Below, one piece after another: positions 33,851 through 44,045 of a DNA stretch of 64,000 nucleotides. Made by a program: the position numbers and the translations under genes. The stretch is from Mixophyes australis (taxonomy: Eukaryota > Chordata > Amphibia > Anura > Limnodynastidae), in assembly GCA_036250195.1 (NCBI GenBank), contig JAVHZZ010000003.1:87499418-87563417 (forward strand), given 5' to 3'. The notes beneath the pieces were generated by a model. The model was not told the origin of the DNA. It saw nothing but the letters and a program-made list of their open reading frames with translations, and searched no databases. Every line of letters begins with the position of its first letter. Position 1 is the stretch's first letter.

Positions 33851-34017
33851 AATTGTTCCTACCTTGAGTTGAGCGCCGCTGTTCTCCACCTAGGACTGGG
33901 TGGAAGTTAGTACAGCACAAGTCACACACAATCTCTGTAGGTGCAGCCGTCACCCCACTCAGCAACAGCCAGCCTAGTGATTGGCTGTCTGTTGCTGAGG
34001 TATTTAGGTATTTTGAT

Positions 34018-34034
34018 CTCTCTCTCTCTCTCTC

Positions 34035-34069
<35 letters not shown>
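34018..34069. repeat. (CT)n(TA)n tract, ERV insertion site
   Basis: CT repeats pass into TA repeats, which end directly at the first base of the 5' LTR. TA repeats resume after the 3' LTR at 42,571. Confidence 0.9.
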
Positions 34070-34074
<5 letters not shown>

Positions 34075-34914
34075 AAGTCGTATAATTGGATGAACGAAAG
34101 TATATTGGTTTAATATTGGTTTGCCGTGCGTATTGCGAAGTGTACGCCACGTGTTACGTGGCGTGACGCGATCGCACGGTAAAATACGCACGCACACACT
34201 CGCATTACAACAGTTAGTTATTTATATAATTTCATATTGGTTCTGTTACACTGTAATTCAGGAGCAGATAGTATTCGGTTTATTATTAGTCTATATATAT
34301 AGTGATTATATGTACATTGTAGTGTTATTAAAGGTTTAGGTAATAGGAAAGGTGTCATGCCTGATATCATATTGAAGCCCTAATCATCAGCAGCTGTCCG
34401 GTGCAGTCGGCGAAGAGATCGCACATTGCATACTTTAGTTATTGATATTAGAGAGTAAACCTTTGTATGATACTGGCTATGAAAAGGAGCAGACCCCCTG
34501 GACAGAAGACCCCCACCTTTGGATTCCTTAGATTGAATCAACCTATTACCTGTCTGGCCTGGACCCACCCAACGTCTGGACCTATAGAAACAATCTACGT
34601 CATCTCTATTGTTCACAATGAAACACTGACTGTATATATATTAGCTGCATCCCCCACCAGGGTCTCAGTCTACTCAGACCAGTTATCTAACAGATACACT
34701 GTTCCATTGGGACCCATGGAAGCGCAGCGATTGCAGCGGTATGTATGTATGTAACTTTTGGTATTGGCTGTGCTGTACTGTACTTTATCATGATATAATA
34801 ATGTATTGAATTGTTGACTATTTACATCTGCTAAAATAAACCACCATGTGCTTTGGACACACATACAATTGATTGGGCAATGCTTATTTTAAAACGATAA
34901 AATTACTTTAATAA
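34070..34914 (+). repeat. 5' LTR of the ERV
   Basis: It begins TGTTGAAGTCGTATAATTGG and ends ACTTTAATAA, so the right terminus is not the usual CA. TATA-like TATATATA is at 34,633-34,640, poly(A) signal AATAAA at 34,835-34,840. It aligns without gaps to the 3' LTR at an offset of 7,656. Differences: 34,126 (G/A), 34,145 (C/T), 34,161 (G/T), 34,169 (C/T), 34,382 (A/T). A 95-codon open frame lies across U3/R but is not conserved in the older solo LTR. Confidence 0.92.
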
Positions 34915-34916
34915 TT

Positions 34917-34934
34917 TGGGGGCTCATGAGTTAG
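34917..34934 (+). promoter_or_regulatory. Primer-binding-site-like sequence, tRNA-Pro-like
   Basis: TGGGGGCTC follows the 5' LTR after two bases. The first nine bases agree with the tRNA-Pro primer site common in gammaretroviruses; the next nine (ATGAGTTAG) do not. Either the primer is another tRNA or the site has changed. Confidence 0.55.
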
Positions 34935-36125
34935 GAATTACGTTACCGGCAGGTATGCAACGCTTACGATATTCGGTTCCTCAACAAAGGGTGGATGGAC
35001 GGACGCGTCGTATAAAGCAGGAAAGAACGTAATACGTCTAAGACCTGTGGTTCACTGTGTGTTGCGAAACCGAATGTCCGTTGTTGCATAGACTGAAGGA
35101 ACGCTAATTAGAATCTAGGGACAAGAAAGAAAAATGTTTCTTTTTATTGTCGTTTTATGTTTTAAAAGTGTATTGCATTGCTGTGCGTATGTGTAGTTCC
35201 TGCTGTGCGTACGCGAACTTTCGGTAGATTTGCCACGTGGTTGAACAATAGTTTTGATAGTTGTTATATGCATACTGTAAGCACTTGGTAAAGTCTCTGA
35301 AAAGATAGTGCCATTGTTTGGGAAAGTTATTTTCTGTACAGAAAACAAAGGTTATGTGTGTGTATGTGAATGAATACATAAAGGAAAAAGTATACTGGTA
35401 ATTATAGGCAACTATAGGTTTTCGCACGTGCACCCAATACTAATCACGACATTCACTGATAAAGGGTATTGTTTGCTGGAAAGGACAGAGCATGGCAGTG
35501 TTATCTGTGGTCCGCATAATGAATCATTGAGCTGTGCAAATCGACCGCATGGCAAGGCCGTGATTGAGTATTGGGAGGGCAGTGTGGTACTATTTGAAAA
35601 TTGATAGCGCTTTAGTTCAAGTGTGTCTGACGGGCATGTTAAAAAAAGGTGACCTGACAACAAAGGTTCTGTTCTAGGGCTGAGCAGGATATAAAGAAAC
35701 CTTTGTGTGAGTGGTGTTCTGTTCTAACAAAGAGCAGGTGATAAAGAGACACCACAGAGTATACTTGGCAGGTATACTCAAAGCGAAAATAACAGGTTTT
35801 CGCGGCATTCCCAAATATTAATCGCAAAGCTTACCGATAGTTAGTATCCGTAGGCGGTGCGATTGGACCGCATGGTTGATTTAGTGCAGCCGTGATTGCG
35901 ACTTGGGAGATGTGGGAGGAAATACGCTGCAACCACTGATATTCTTGATTGATATCTGGTGCTGACAGTGGTAAAGTACTCAAACTAGGAAGGGCATTGA
36001 TATCTTAAGGGGACGTGCCTGTTGAAAACGTCCATGAATAAAAAAAAATCTCTAGTAAGTTCTGTTTGAAAGGAGAACAGGTAAAAGTCTGTTTGTGTAG
36101 CGTTGAGAAATAGGTTGTTTTCACA
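34935..36125 (+). other. ERV leader with internal duplications
   Basis: The stretch beginning GGTTTTCGCACGTGCACCC at about 35,418 recurs in diverged form at about 35,796 (GGTTTTCGCGGCATTCCC). Both copies continue to an ACCGCATGG...CCGTGATTG block. A shorter pair around GTTCTGTTCTA...GAGCAGG lies at 35,668 and 35,716. In retroviruses this zone holds the packaging signal and a splice donor. Its role here is inferred from position only. Confidence 0.55.
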
Positions 36126-37520
36126 ATGGATATGAAGCAAACGATAGAGATAGTTCATGTTGTGCTGCCTAATGAATGGCCGGTTGGTTCGGCAAAATAT
36201 GTTATGTATAATAAATACGGTGCGTATGCTACGGCATACTGCGACAAATGGGTCAAGATGACCCGGGAGTGTGTGAAACCTTTCCCAAACATAGGTACTC
36301 TTGACTCAGAGGTGTTAAATAATGTTAGAGATAAAGTGCGGTTGATTAAATCAACAAAAATGAGAATTGAACATGATGACTGTTTAAAATTGTGGCAAAT
36401 GGAAGGTAACACGTGGCAGAGCAGCGAACGCACAGCGGAAGTGAGTGTAAGGAAAAACACGTGTTCAGCGGAAGTAAGCGTACCGGAAACAAGCATTCCG
36501 GAAGTGTGCGTTGCAAAGCGTGGCGAACTGAGCGCAAACACGCCCCCGATAAATTCGGTTGGGGCGGGAAGTACAGCCAATACCAAAAATGTAAAAATGG
36601 TAACTAGTAACTTGTATGGTGTTTTAAGTAATGTTAAAAGTAATGTTTCAGGACAAAGAAGAGGAACGGTCCCACCAGCAGGGGCAGCTGCTGAAAGTGG
36701 TGAGAATAATGAAAAGATTAACACAGGGGGAGACATTCATTGTACTGCAACAGCAATTCCAGCAACTAGGTCAGAACAGAGTGATTTGGTAGGCTTATAT
36801 CCTATCCGCAGAACAGCAGTTCCCAATGGGAAAGCGGACAGAGATGGTGTAGTTCCCATGAAACAAGTAGCAGTGTATTCTCCATGGACTAAGACGGAAC
36901 TATTTACAATTATGTCTGATTTCCCTGATCCTAGAAAAGATTTGGCCAAGTGTCAGAAATTTATTAGACATTTAGGTAATGCACATGAACCTACTAATAA
37001 AGATTGGCGAGTGCTGTTTAGAGCTTGTCTTCCTCTCGATACTGATATACAGAAGTTCATTGAGGGTTGTAATTTGGAGAAGGATAAACCCTTAACTGAG
37101 GATAACAATCAGCATAATATTAGATGTATAATCAAAGAGTTGGCCGTATATTTTCCAGTGACTGTGGAATGGGGCAAAATATGCAACATCAAACAAAAAG
37201 GTAATGAGAATACAACTGATTATTTTTCAAGGGCGCTAGCGGGCATTATTAAGTACACAGGAATATGGGATATAATGGTAAATCCACATTACAGGGAGGT
37301 AACTGTTGCAGTACTAATGGACGGCCTCCGGGAGGATCTAAGGACCTGGATACAAACCTCTTTTCCTAATTGGAGAGGTCGCACGGTAACTGATATTAGA
37401 GAGCATGCTATAGAACATGATAAAAATATATGTAAAAAGGAAAAAGCACAGAGTGATAGGTTAATGATGTTGAGTATCCAGGCATTAGAAAAAACTACAT
37501 CCACAACCTCAGAATTATAA
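36126..37520 (+). CDS. gag: ERV Gag: matrix-like region and capsid
   Basis: A 464-codon frame from ATG to TAA. Gag is the structural polyprotein that assembles retroviral cores. Residues about 1-95 form a compact basic/aromatic matrix-like domain. Residues 95-245 are a low-complexity Ser/Thr/Val linker with repeated E-V-S-V-like motifs. Residues about 250-430 resemble the gammaretroviral p30 capsid, with Y-S-P-W-T-K-T-E-L near its start, K-G-N-E-N-T-T-D-Y-F-S-R-A in the middle and a basic helix at the end (R-E-H-A-I-E-H-D-K-N-I-C-K-K). The start follows the leader and is the first long in-frame ATG. The frame leaves the expected path at the A6 run 37,489-37,494; the last few residues before the stop are off-frame, and the nucleocapsid lies in another frame just downstream. 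Absent that break, this would be a complete Gag. Confidence 0.85.
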   Translation: MDMKQTIEIVHVVLPNEWPVGSAKYVMYNKYGAYATAYCDKWVKMTRECVKPFPNIGTLDSEVLNNVRDKVRLIKSTKMRIEHDDCLKLWQMEGNTWQSSERTAEVSVRKNTCSAEVSVPETSIPEVCVAKRGELSANTPPINSVGAGSTANTKNVKMVTSNLYGVLSNVKSNVSGQRRGTVPPAGAAAESGENNEKINTGGDIHCTATAIPATRSEQSDLVGLYPIRRTAVPNGKADRDGVVPMKQVAVYSPWTKTELFTIMSDFPDPRKDLAKCQKFIRHLGNAHEPTNKDWRVLFRACLPLDTDIQKFIEGCNLEKDKPLTEDNNQHNIRCIIKELAVYFPVTVEWGKICNIKQKGNENTTDYFSRALAGIIKYTGIWDIMVNPHYREVTVAVLMDGLREDLRTWIQTSFPNWRGRTVTDIREHAIEHDKNICKKEKAQSDRLMMLSIQALEKTTSTTSEL

Positions 37521-37842
37521 AAACCACTATAAGGGACGAAAGAAACAGAAATCTTTGAAGTGTTTTAACTGTCTTAAAAAGGGACATTTGAGGAAAGATT
37601 GCAAAGAAAATATTAGAGCCAAGGCTAAGAAAATGGGACACGAAGCAAAGAGACTTGGCCCACCTAAGGGGGAATCACATAGACACCCACAGAGACGGCG
37701 CACACAAGTCTCGGAGACTTCTCAACAGTTTCCTGTGCACCTCATAGCAGCCAATGCCTTGGGGGAGAACCATAGTCAACCCTGGAGGTTAGGTCAGACC
37801 TGTAGTCCTACAAACAGGTGGGGTTTAAACTGTGGTAAGTAG
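37496..37842 (+). pseudogene. gag: ERV Gag nucleocapsid, +1-frame continuation
   Basis: This frame, offset by one base from the capsid frame, is open across the capsid stop and encodes a basic stretch followed by a zinc knuckle of form C-x2-C-x4-H-x4-C (C-F-N-C-L-K-K-G-H-L-R-K-D-C) at about 37,561-37,602. It then has a Lys/Arg- and His/Pro-rich tail ending at a TAA after G-L-N-C-G-K. Nucleocapsid binds and packages the viral RNA. There is only one knuckle, as in gammaretroviruses. No ATG start is needed if this was originally fused to the capsid; the break is the single-base A-run shift described in the capsid entry. Confidence 0.8.
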
Positions 37843-38006
37843 TAGTGTACAAGAAACTGATTTCTAAAAGGTAACCTTGGTTGATTTTGTTTGTTCATTT
37901 ATGTTGTGAAATGTTTGTTGTCCTAAATTGCTAGCCGACGGCAAAGAATAGAAATGTTTGTTTTGTATGCTGTTTTAAGATAACTATCTTGTTTTTCTTT
38001 TCACAG
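37835..38006 (+). other. Intron-like segment after gag
   Basis: A consensus 5' splice site TG|GTAAGT at 37,835 and a strong 3' site with pyrimidine tract (TTGTTTTTCTTTTCACAG) ending at 38,006 bound 172 bp. Whether it is used is unknown; it could create a subgenomic transcript or be chance. Confidence 0.4.
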
Positions 38007-38782
38007 ATAAAAGGGACACAAAAGAAGTATAGACAAGTGTTTAAAAAGGGTGATATAGAGAAATAGAAGAATTACTCTTGAAAGACTAATTAACAATAGA
38101 CAATTGGAACACTCTTTTGTTTTAGGCTGCAGTGACTCATGATAATTTGTTTGGCTGAGAATCATTATCCAACAATGAAGTATGTATATACTTTGCTCCA
38201 AAATATCGTTTTATGTATTTCAGAGAAAATATGAGTCACTAAGAGTACATTTTTACATTTCTCTATTATAAGTTAGAAAAGTCCGTTGAAAAGGTATGTA
38301 GTCAATGAGATACCGAGTTCTTAACGAACAAATGACGGACGACACTGGATTGCACTGTTAAGAACCCCTAGTCAAGTATGGGGAGGGGTCATAGTTGGCA
38401 AATAGCTAAGGGGAACAGTGGAATGAATACAGCCATTTCCCCATAGAGTCAGAGTCCAATCCAGCTGTCATTTTGTTGTAAAAAAAATCTCCCTTTCTAC
38501 ATGTATGTTTGTATTCAAACCTTTGTATTCCCATCATTCATTGCTTTCCTATTTCTCATTCTTTACAACAAACGCTAGTCTCTCTCTCGCCCCCCTCTCT
38601 CTCTCTCTCTCTCTCTCCCCCTCTCTCTCTCTCTCTCTCTACTTCTCTCTCTCTCTACTTCTCTCTCTCTACTTCTCTCTCTCTCTACTTCCCTCTCTCT
38701 CTCTCTCTCTCTCTCTCCCCCTCTCTCTCTCTCTCTCTACTTCTCTCTCTCTCTACTTCTCTCTCTCTCTACTTCTCTCTCT

Positions 38783-38841
<59 letters not shown>

Positions 38842-41710
38842 TCTGGTAGAGATAAAATCAGACAGTCTCAACAATGGGGCTAAAACATATTTTATGTTTT
38901 TACATAAGACAAATTCAGAGATACACACACTAGATTGACATGAGTTACAGAAACAGTCAGGGGTTTTGTTTTCATGTGTATAGAAACTGCTGATTTTAAG
39001 CAGAAAGGTTCTGTTGTGGAAATACGATTCATGTGTTATAGATTGCATATCTGTTTTGTTTTTTTTTTGTTTTGGCTCGTGCCTCCTGTACAAAAATGTG
39101 CCTTTATATGGATGCACAAAGGGTGGGCAGGACAGGAGGACAGAAGAATGCTAGAGGTGAGGCATACAGATATGCATCTCTGTATAGAACATTGGAGTAG
39201 GATTTTTACCACAAGATACGACATAATGTGAAACCCTAGAAAATGTAGAATTTTCATGTTTTATAATTTTCACTGTTAGACAGGCATGTACTGGATACTG
39301 TTATATTTGAAGAAAGTGTTATAGAAAGTGACCTCTTTGCCTTTCCCACTTAGTCAAGTAGCTGAATATGAGGTACTGAGAATGACATGTGAGTTGGCAG
39401 AGGGAAAATCGATTGATATACATTGGTCTTTAGCATTTTTCTAGTCTAGAGGGCGATGTTGAGGTGACTGAGAAATCGTTTTATAGCAATACCAGCACAT
39501 GATTAGGACACTACATAGAGGACTTTATACAGTGACACAGTTACCAACTGAAGTAGCTGCTAGTAAGGTCCACACTTACACGCACAACCATACAGGGCTG
39601 TCACACCAGGAAGAACATAGCTGTCAAATAGACAACAGGGTTTTATGTGACAGCTAACAAATCTATGTTTTGTTTGTTTTTCGTTGTATTGTTTTAGTTT
39701 TAAAAAGGTGAACACACACACACATGCACGCATGCACATATTGGTTAATATAGGAAGATTTGTGTTACCTGAGGGATAAACTGTCTGGAAGGTGAAGAGA
39801 TGTGGTGAGGAGTCTGGTGGACTCTGGAGAGATGGACAAGGTAGACTAATAGAGCCATCCCATATCCCTCCTGCTGATGGGTTTTCCTCCAGGTAAAACA
39901 AATACACGTCATCCAATTACCACCATGCAGGATCCTCAAGTATACACTGGTGTACCAATGAAATATGTCTGGGTAAAGGTGTATTGAAATGTGTCTAATG
40001 TATTACTGTTTCATACTCAAAGCTTTTGTTATTTAATGTGATAGTCCTAGAGTTATAATAGATGATAACAAATCACATACTTTCAATTAGCCATAAACCA
40101 GTGTGAACATAAAGTAGTGGTATTCGGTAGAATGAATTGAATAGAATAAGAGTTGGAACTTGATTGAAGTGCCACTAGTCCTTTCCCGCTACCAAGAGAT
40201 CACCCCTGGGCAGACTCCTAACCTGTCAGTTTTTGAAATGTTCTTGACCCCTCGTGAGATGAGATTGTAACTGGGAGGCTAGGTTAGACCTTGAGAGAAG
40301 GTAAATAGTGAGACAGCAACTGAGAACGTCCAAAACACTGTTTCCTGAAAGGTCACACTAACTGTCAGGATGTTGGATCAGGAGAGTAAGTTGTGGAGCA
40401 GAAATTTCTTAAGCTTAGGTTATTTGCCAGACAGGTACCAGGTGTAGGCTACCAGCCTCACGGCTTCAAGGGTAGCAGAGACACACTGGTGCCCATACCA
40501 CCCACTGCAGAGGGGCCAACACTCAGAGAAGGGTCCAAGGGCACTCATGAGTCTGTACTGGAAGGCCTCGAATGCAGTTAGTAGCACCTGAGCCAAAGGC
40601 TAAGACTGTTGTCCAGCATGAAGTTGTAGTTTTTCCTGTTTTGTGTTCTCTCATTTCACTCTCTTCTCAGGACGGTTAATTCTTTTGATTATTAGCAGGT
40701 GACAGAGACTGGTTCGGGTAATGATAAGGAGGTATTGGGGAGGAAGAAGTTAGTAGCATAATCAGTCCGGCCAATTACTCTATTCAATTCAGGGGTAAAG
40801 GAAAATTTGGAAACCTTGGAGCTTGGAGAAAGTGCGAGGGGCTATTGTCTGAGTAGCATTACGTCCGTAAGTACGGCGACCCCATAGTAAAAAAAAAGAG
40901 ACACACCCAGCGATGCCAGTCCAGTAATATTCGGACTTGAGCAGGCATCCTTGAGAATGATTATCATTCTTGGGAGGGTAAGGTTTTAGACCAAACAAAG
41001 TGCTGGGCGTGCTCACGCGTGCCTCAGTGATTATATCAAGTAGGATTAGTTCTCTTTCCACTAAATATTCTTGAGGTACCCGAACCATGGGTGGGAGGTC
41101 ACTAGGGAAAAAAGTAGGACACCTAGGTCCCTTAGTCTGAAGTCTCCCAATGCTTTACAAGCCGATCACTGTTAAATCTGAGTATTGGGAGACTGGGAAG
41201 AACGAACAGACAATAGCCCGCCCACAAGTGTTGATGAAAAGAACTGGTGACATTATTAGATGTGTGTATATTAACGCAAGCTGAAGGAGATTGCATATGA
41301 CATTACTGATAGACATAGGATGATGCTATTGATGAACATGAAGTGTTTAAATGTATTCTGAGCTTAAAGACATGCGTTGGACAGAAGAACCTGTTAAACT
41401 TGAAGAACTATAGTAGAGAATTCTGTATAGCTGATACACGTTCTACTGTACCATGTACCTTTCCAAATAATGTATTAAGTGTTTTATTGCACCCTTGAAG
41501 GGCATACAAAAAGTTATCTCCAAGCTCCAGAAGTGTACGGTTTATAGTAAAAGAAGAAGTCGTTTAGAGGATTAAGACTCTCTCTTATGATAATTTGTTT
41601 AGATCTACGAACAGCGTGGACATACACCAAGGGGGATTTGTATTACATAACAATGAAACGTGGTACTGAGATCCTGCATATAACATCTTTAAGGTGATAG
41701 TTTATTGTAC
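37843..41710 (+). other. Non-coding ERV interior, no pol or env seen
   Basis: Outside the CT-tract artefacts there is no frame over 120 codons on either strand. I see no protease, reverse-transcriptase, integrase or envelope motif. The longest non-repeat frames (38,974-39,231; 40,393-40,581; minus 39,560-39,916) carry no domain I recognise. The region is not obviously decayed coding sequence; it looks like unrelated filler carried between gag and the 3' LTR. Confidence 0.65.
38578..38840. repeat. (CT)n tract with interspersed TACTT/CCCC
   Basis: About 260 bases of CTCTCT broken by CTACTT and CCCC units. It gives Leu/Ser-rich open frames on the plus strand and Glu/Arg-rich ones on the minus strand, all artefacts. 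Confidence 0.95.
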
Positions 41711-41712
41711 TA

Positions 41713-41725
41713 TCAAAGGGTGGAC
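41713..41725 (+). promoter_or_regulatory. Polypurine-tract-like sequence before 3' LTR
   Basis: TCAAAGGGTGGAC immediately precedes the 3' LTR. It is the position where a retroviral plus-strand primer (polypurine tract) sits; the purine run is short and interrupted, so this is a weak match. Confidence 0.5.
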
Positions 41726-42570
41726 TGTTGAAGTCGTATAATTGGATGAACGAAAGTATATTGGTTTAATATTGGTTTGCCATGCGTATTGCGAAGTGTA
41801 TGCCACGTGTTACGTGTCGTGACGTGATCGCACGGTAAAATACGCACGCACACACTCGCATTACAACAGTTAGTTATTTATATAATTTCATATTGGTTCT
41901 GTTACACTGTAATTCAGGAGCAGATAGTATTCGGTTTATTATTAGTCTATATATATAGTGATTATATGTACATTGTAGTGTTATTAAAGGTTTAGGTAAT
42001 AGGAAAGGTGTCATGCCTGATATCATATTGAAGCCCTTATCATCAGCAGCTGTCCGGTGCAGTCGGCGAAGAGATCGCACATTGCATACTTTAGTTATTG
42101 ATATTAGAGAGTAAACCTTTGTATGATACTGGCTATGAAAAGGAGCAGACCCCCTGGACAGAAGACCCCCACCTTTGGATTCCTTAGATTGAATCAACCT
42201 ATTACCTGTCTGGCCTGGACCCACCCAACGTCTGGACCTATAGAAACAATCTACGTCATCTCTATTGTTCACAATGAAACACTGACTGTATATATATTAG
42301 CTGCATCCCCCACCAGGGTCTCAGTCTACTCAGACCAGTTATCTAACAGATACACTGTTCCATTGGGACCCATGGAAGCGCAGCGATTGCAGCGGTATGT
42401 ATGTATGTAACTTTTGGTATTGGCTGTGCTGTACTGTACTTTATCATGATATAATAATGTATTGAATTGTTGACTATTTACATCTGCTAAAATAAACCAC
42501 CATGTGCTTTGGACACACATACAATTGATTGGGCAATGCTTATTTTAAAACGATAAAATTACTTTAATAA
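41726..42570 (+). repeat. 3' LTR of the ERV
   Basis: 845 bp, gap-free alignment to the 5' LTR with five differences. AATAAA at 42,491-42,496 would terminate the element's transcript. Followed directly by TA repeats. Confidence 0.92.
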
Positions 42571-42597
42571 TATATATATATTTATATATATATCAGA
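42571..42597. repeat. (TA)n tract, right side of ERV target
   Basis: TATATATATATTTATATATA continues the TA tract in which the ERV inserted. Confidence 0.85.
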
Positions 42598-42599
42598 GA

Positions 42600-43310
42600 A
42601 GTAAAAGACCTGTGATTGTTATATCCCATAACATAAATGGTTCCAGTTGCATGGCAATATAAATGCCCATATATGTATTCAAAACAAAAGGACAGTTGTT
42701 GTCAGCACTTACACTTACCACTGGACATCTGTTTGTATCTAGCAAAATGAAAGCATGAGATATTAGTTCATATTTTGATCAAAACAATTAAGTCTGCATC
42801 CCAGTGTCAAGGGCACCTCATTATATGCAGGTCCTGCACTGACCTGTATACTTTAACCACCATTAAAATGGAGTTAAAATCAGATGCACTCACCTCCCAG
42901 GTATAGGAGCTTACATCTAGCAAGGGCTGGCTTGCGAGCCACACCCAAATGAGCCTTAAATAGGCTTGGTGGACAGCTGCTATGACAACATAAGGCAATA
43001 TTTTGAGACAAAACTAGAGAAGAAATAAGCCCGCCATATCCCATACCATAAATGGTACCATCTGCGTGGCAATATATATGCCCATATACGTATACAAAAC
43101 AAAAGACAGTTGTTGTCAGCGCTTATCCTTAGCACTGCATAACTGTGTGTACCTAGCAAAATGAAAACATGAGGTATTAGTTCATATTTTGATCAAAACA
43201 TTTAAGCCTGCATCACAGTGTCAAGGGTATTTCATTGTATGCAAGTCCTACACTGACTTATATGATTTAAACAGAATTAAAATGCAGCTTTCAGTTTTCT
43301 AGATATACAC
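42600..43310 (+). repeat. Dispersed repeat with a tandem unit of about 415 bp
   Basis: ATATCCCATA...ATAAATGGT starts a unit at 42,621 that restarts at 43,036. The second unit is shorter. Shared landmarks are TGGCAATAT, AAAACAAAAG, AGTTCATATTTTGATCAAAA and GTGTCAAGGG. It is the same family as the inverted copy at 31,337-31,858. Confidence 0.8.
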
Positions 43311-44045
43311 AGATATGAAGGCACCAGATTGTCCAGGTACCAGGACGACAGAGAAATAAAAGTCTGCAATCAGCACCATAACTGCTGGAGAACCCAAGCA
43401 CCCACATATCTGGTGCCTATGCTGACTGGTCACCCCCCTTTACCCCCAAATAAAGAGATAGAGGGTTAATTTCCCTGACTGGCCTATTTATGGGGAGCGG
43501 GGCCTGGAGCTGTTGTTCTATCAGCTACTTTATTAATCCGACCCTGTCTGTAACGTATACCCATTACTGCAACATGCCAAAGTTTTGAAGGGGAGGTTCC
43601 CAGGCAACTAGAAAAACCCCTCTCTAAGTATGCGCCTGTATACATTCAACATGTTATATTTGAAAGGTTAAAGATGTAGGATTAAAGTTTTTCCATTGAA
43701 TATTGTCTTAGATGTTGCATTTTTATTGGCACAATGCAGGTGTGCATGATTTAGTTACAACAGTGTAAACTAGGATCATTTATATTTAAGGGGCATAGGG
43801 AAGCAGTTAATGGCTTAACTCTAAATGAAGTTTAGAAAAGTCACATCTGTCAATGCAACAGTGCAATAATATTTTTAAACAACTTAAAGATGAAGTTATC
43901 ACATTCTCATGTGACCTCGCTCCCGCTCATAGCTGTCAACGATAACTTTTGACAGTACATGAAATATAAATGTAAGGAAAAAGATAAAACATACCGCTGT
44001 TTCTGTCCCTATAACTTACTGATACCTTTATTAAAAGTATACATA
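43311..44045. other. Non-coding; G/C-run hairpin near 43,600
   Basis: Includes GGGGAGGTTCCCAGGCAAC...AAAAACCCCTC at about 43,590-43,622, similar to 5,296-5,326. No gene is supported. Confidence 0.4.

Larger units (their letters stand above)
34070..42570 (+). mobile_element. Young endogenous retrovirus-like element, gag only
   Basis: An 8,501-bp element: two 845-bp LTRs, a primer-binding-site-like sequence, a 1.2-kb leader, a gag with gammaretrovirus-like capsid and zinc knuckle, then 3.9 kb without recognisable pol or env. The flanks are TATAT on both sides (34,065-34,069 and 42,571-42,575), compatible with a 5-bp duplication but ambiguous because the target is a TA repeat. The five LTR differences I found, three of them at CpG sites, mean a recent insertion. 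Mobilisation must have depended on enzymes supplied by another element. Confidence 0.85.

Noticed and set aside
34467..34754. 95-codon open frame in the LTR, repeated identically at 42,123-42,410
   Set aside because: Identity follows from recent LTR duplication. The older solo LTR at 2,098 does not preserve the frame, and it lies across the promoter/R region.
36155..36736. 193-codon minus-strand frame opposite gag
   Set aside because: Shadow of the gag reading frame; no domain.
38505..39117. Leu/Ser-rich and Glu/Arg-rich frames over 110 codons
   Set aside because: Produced entirely by the CT dinucleotide tract.
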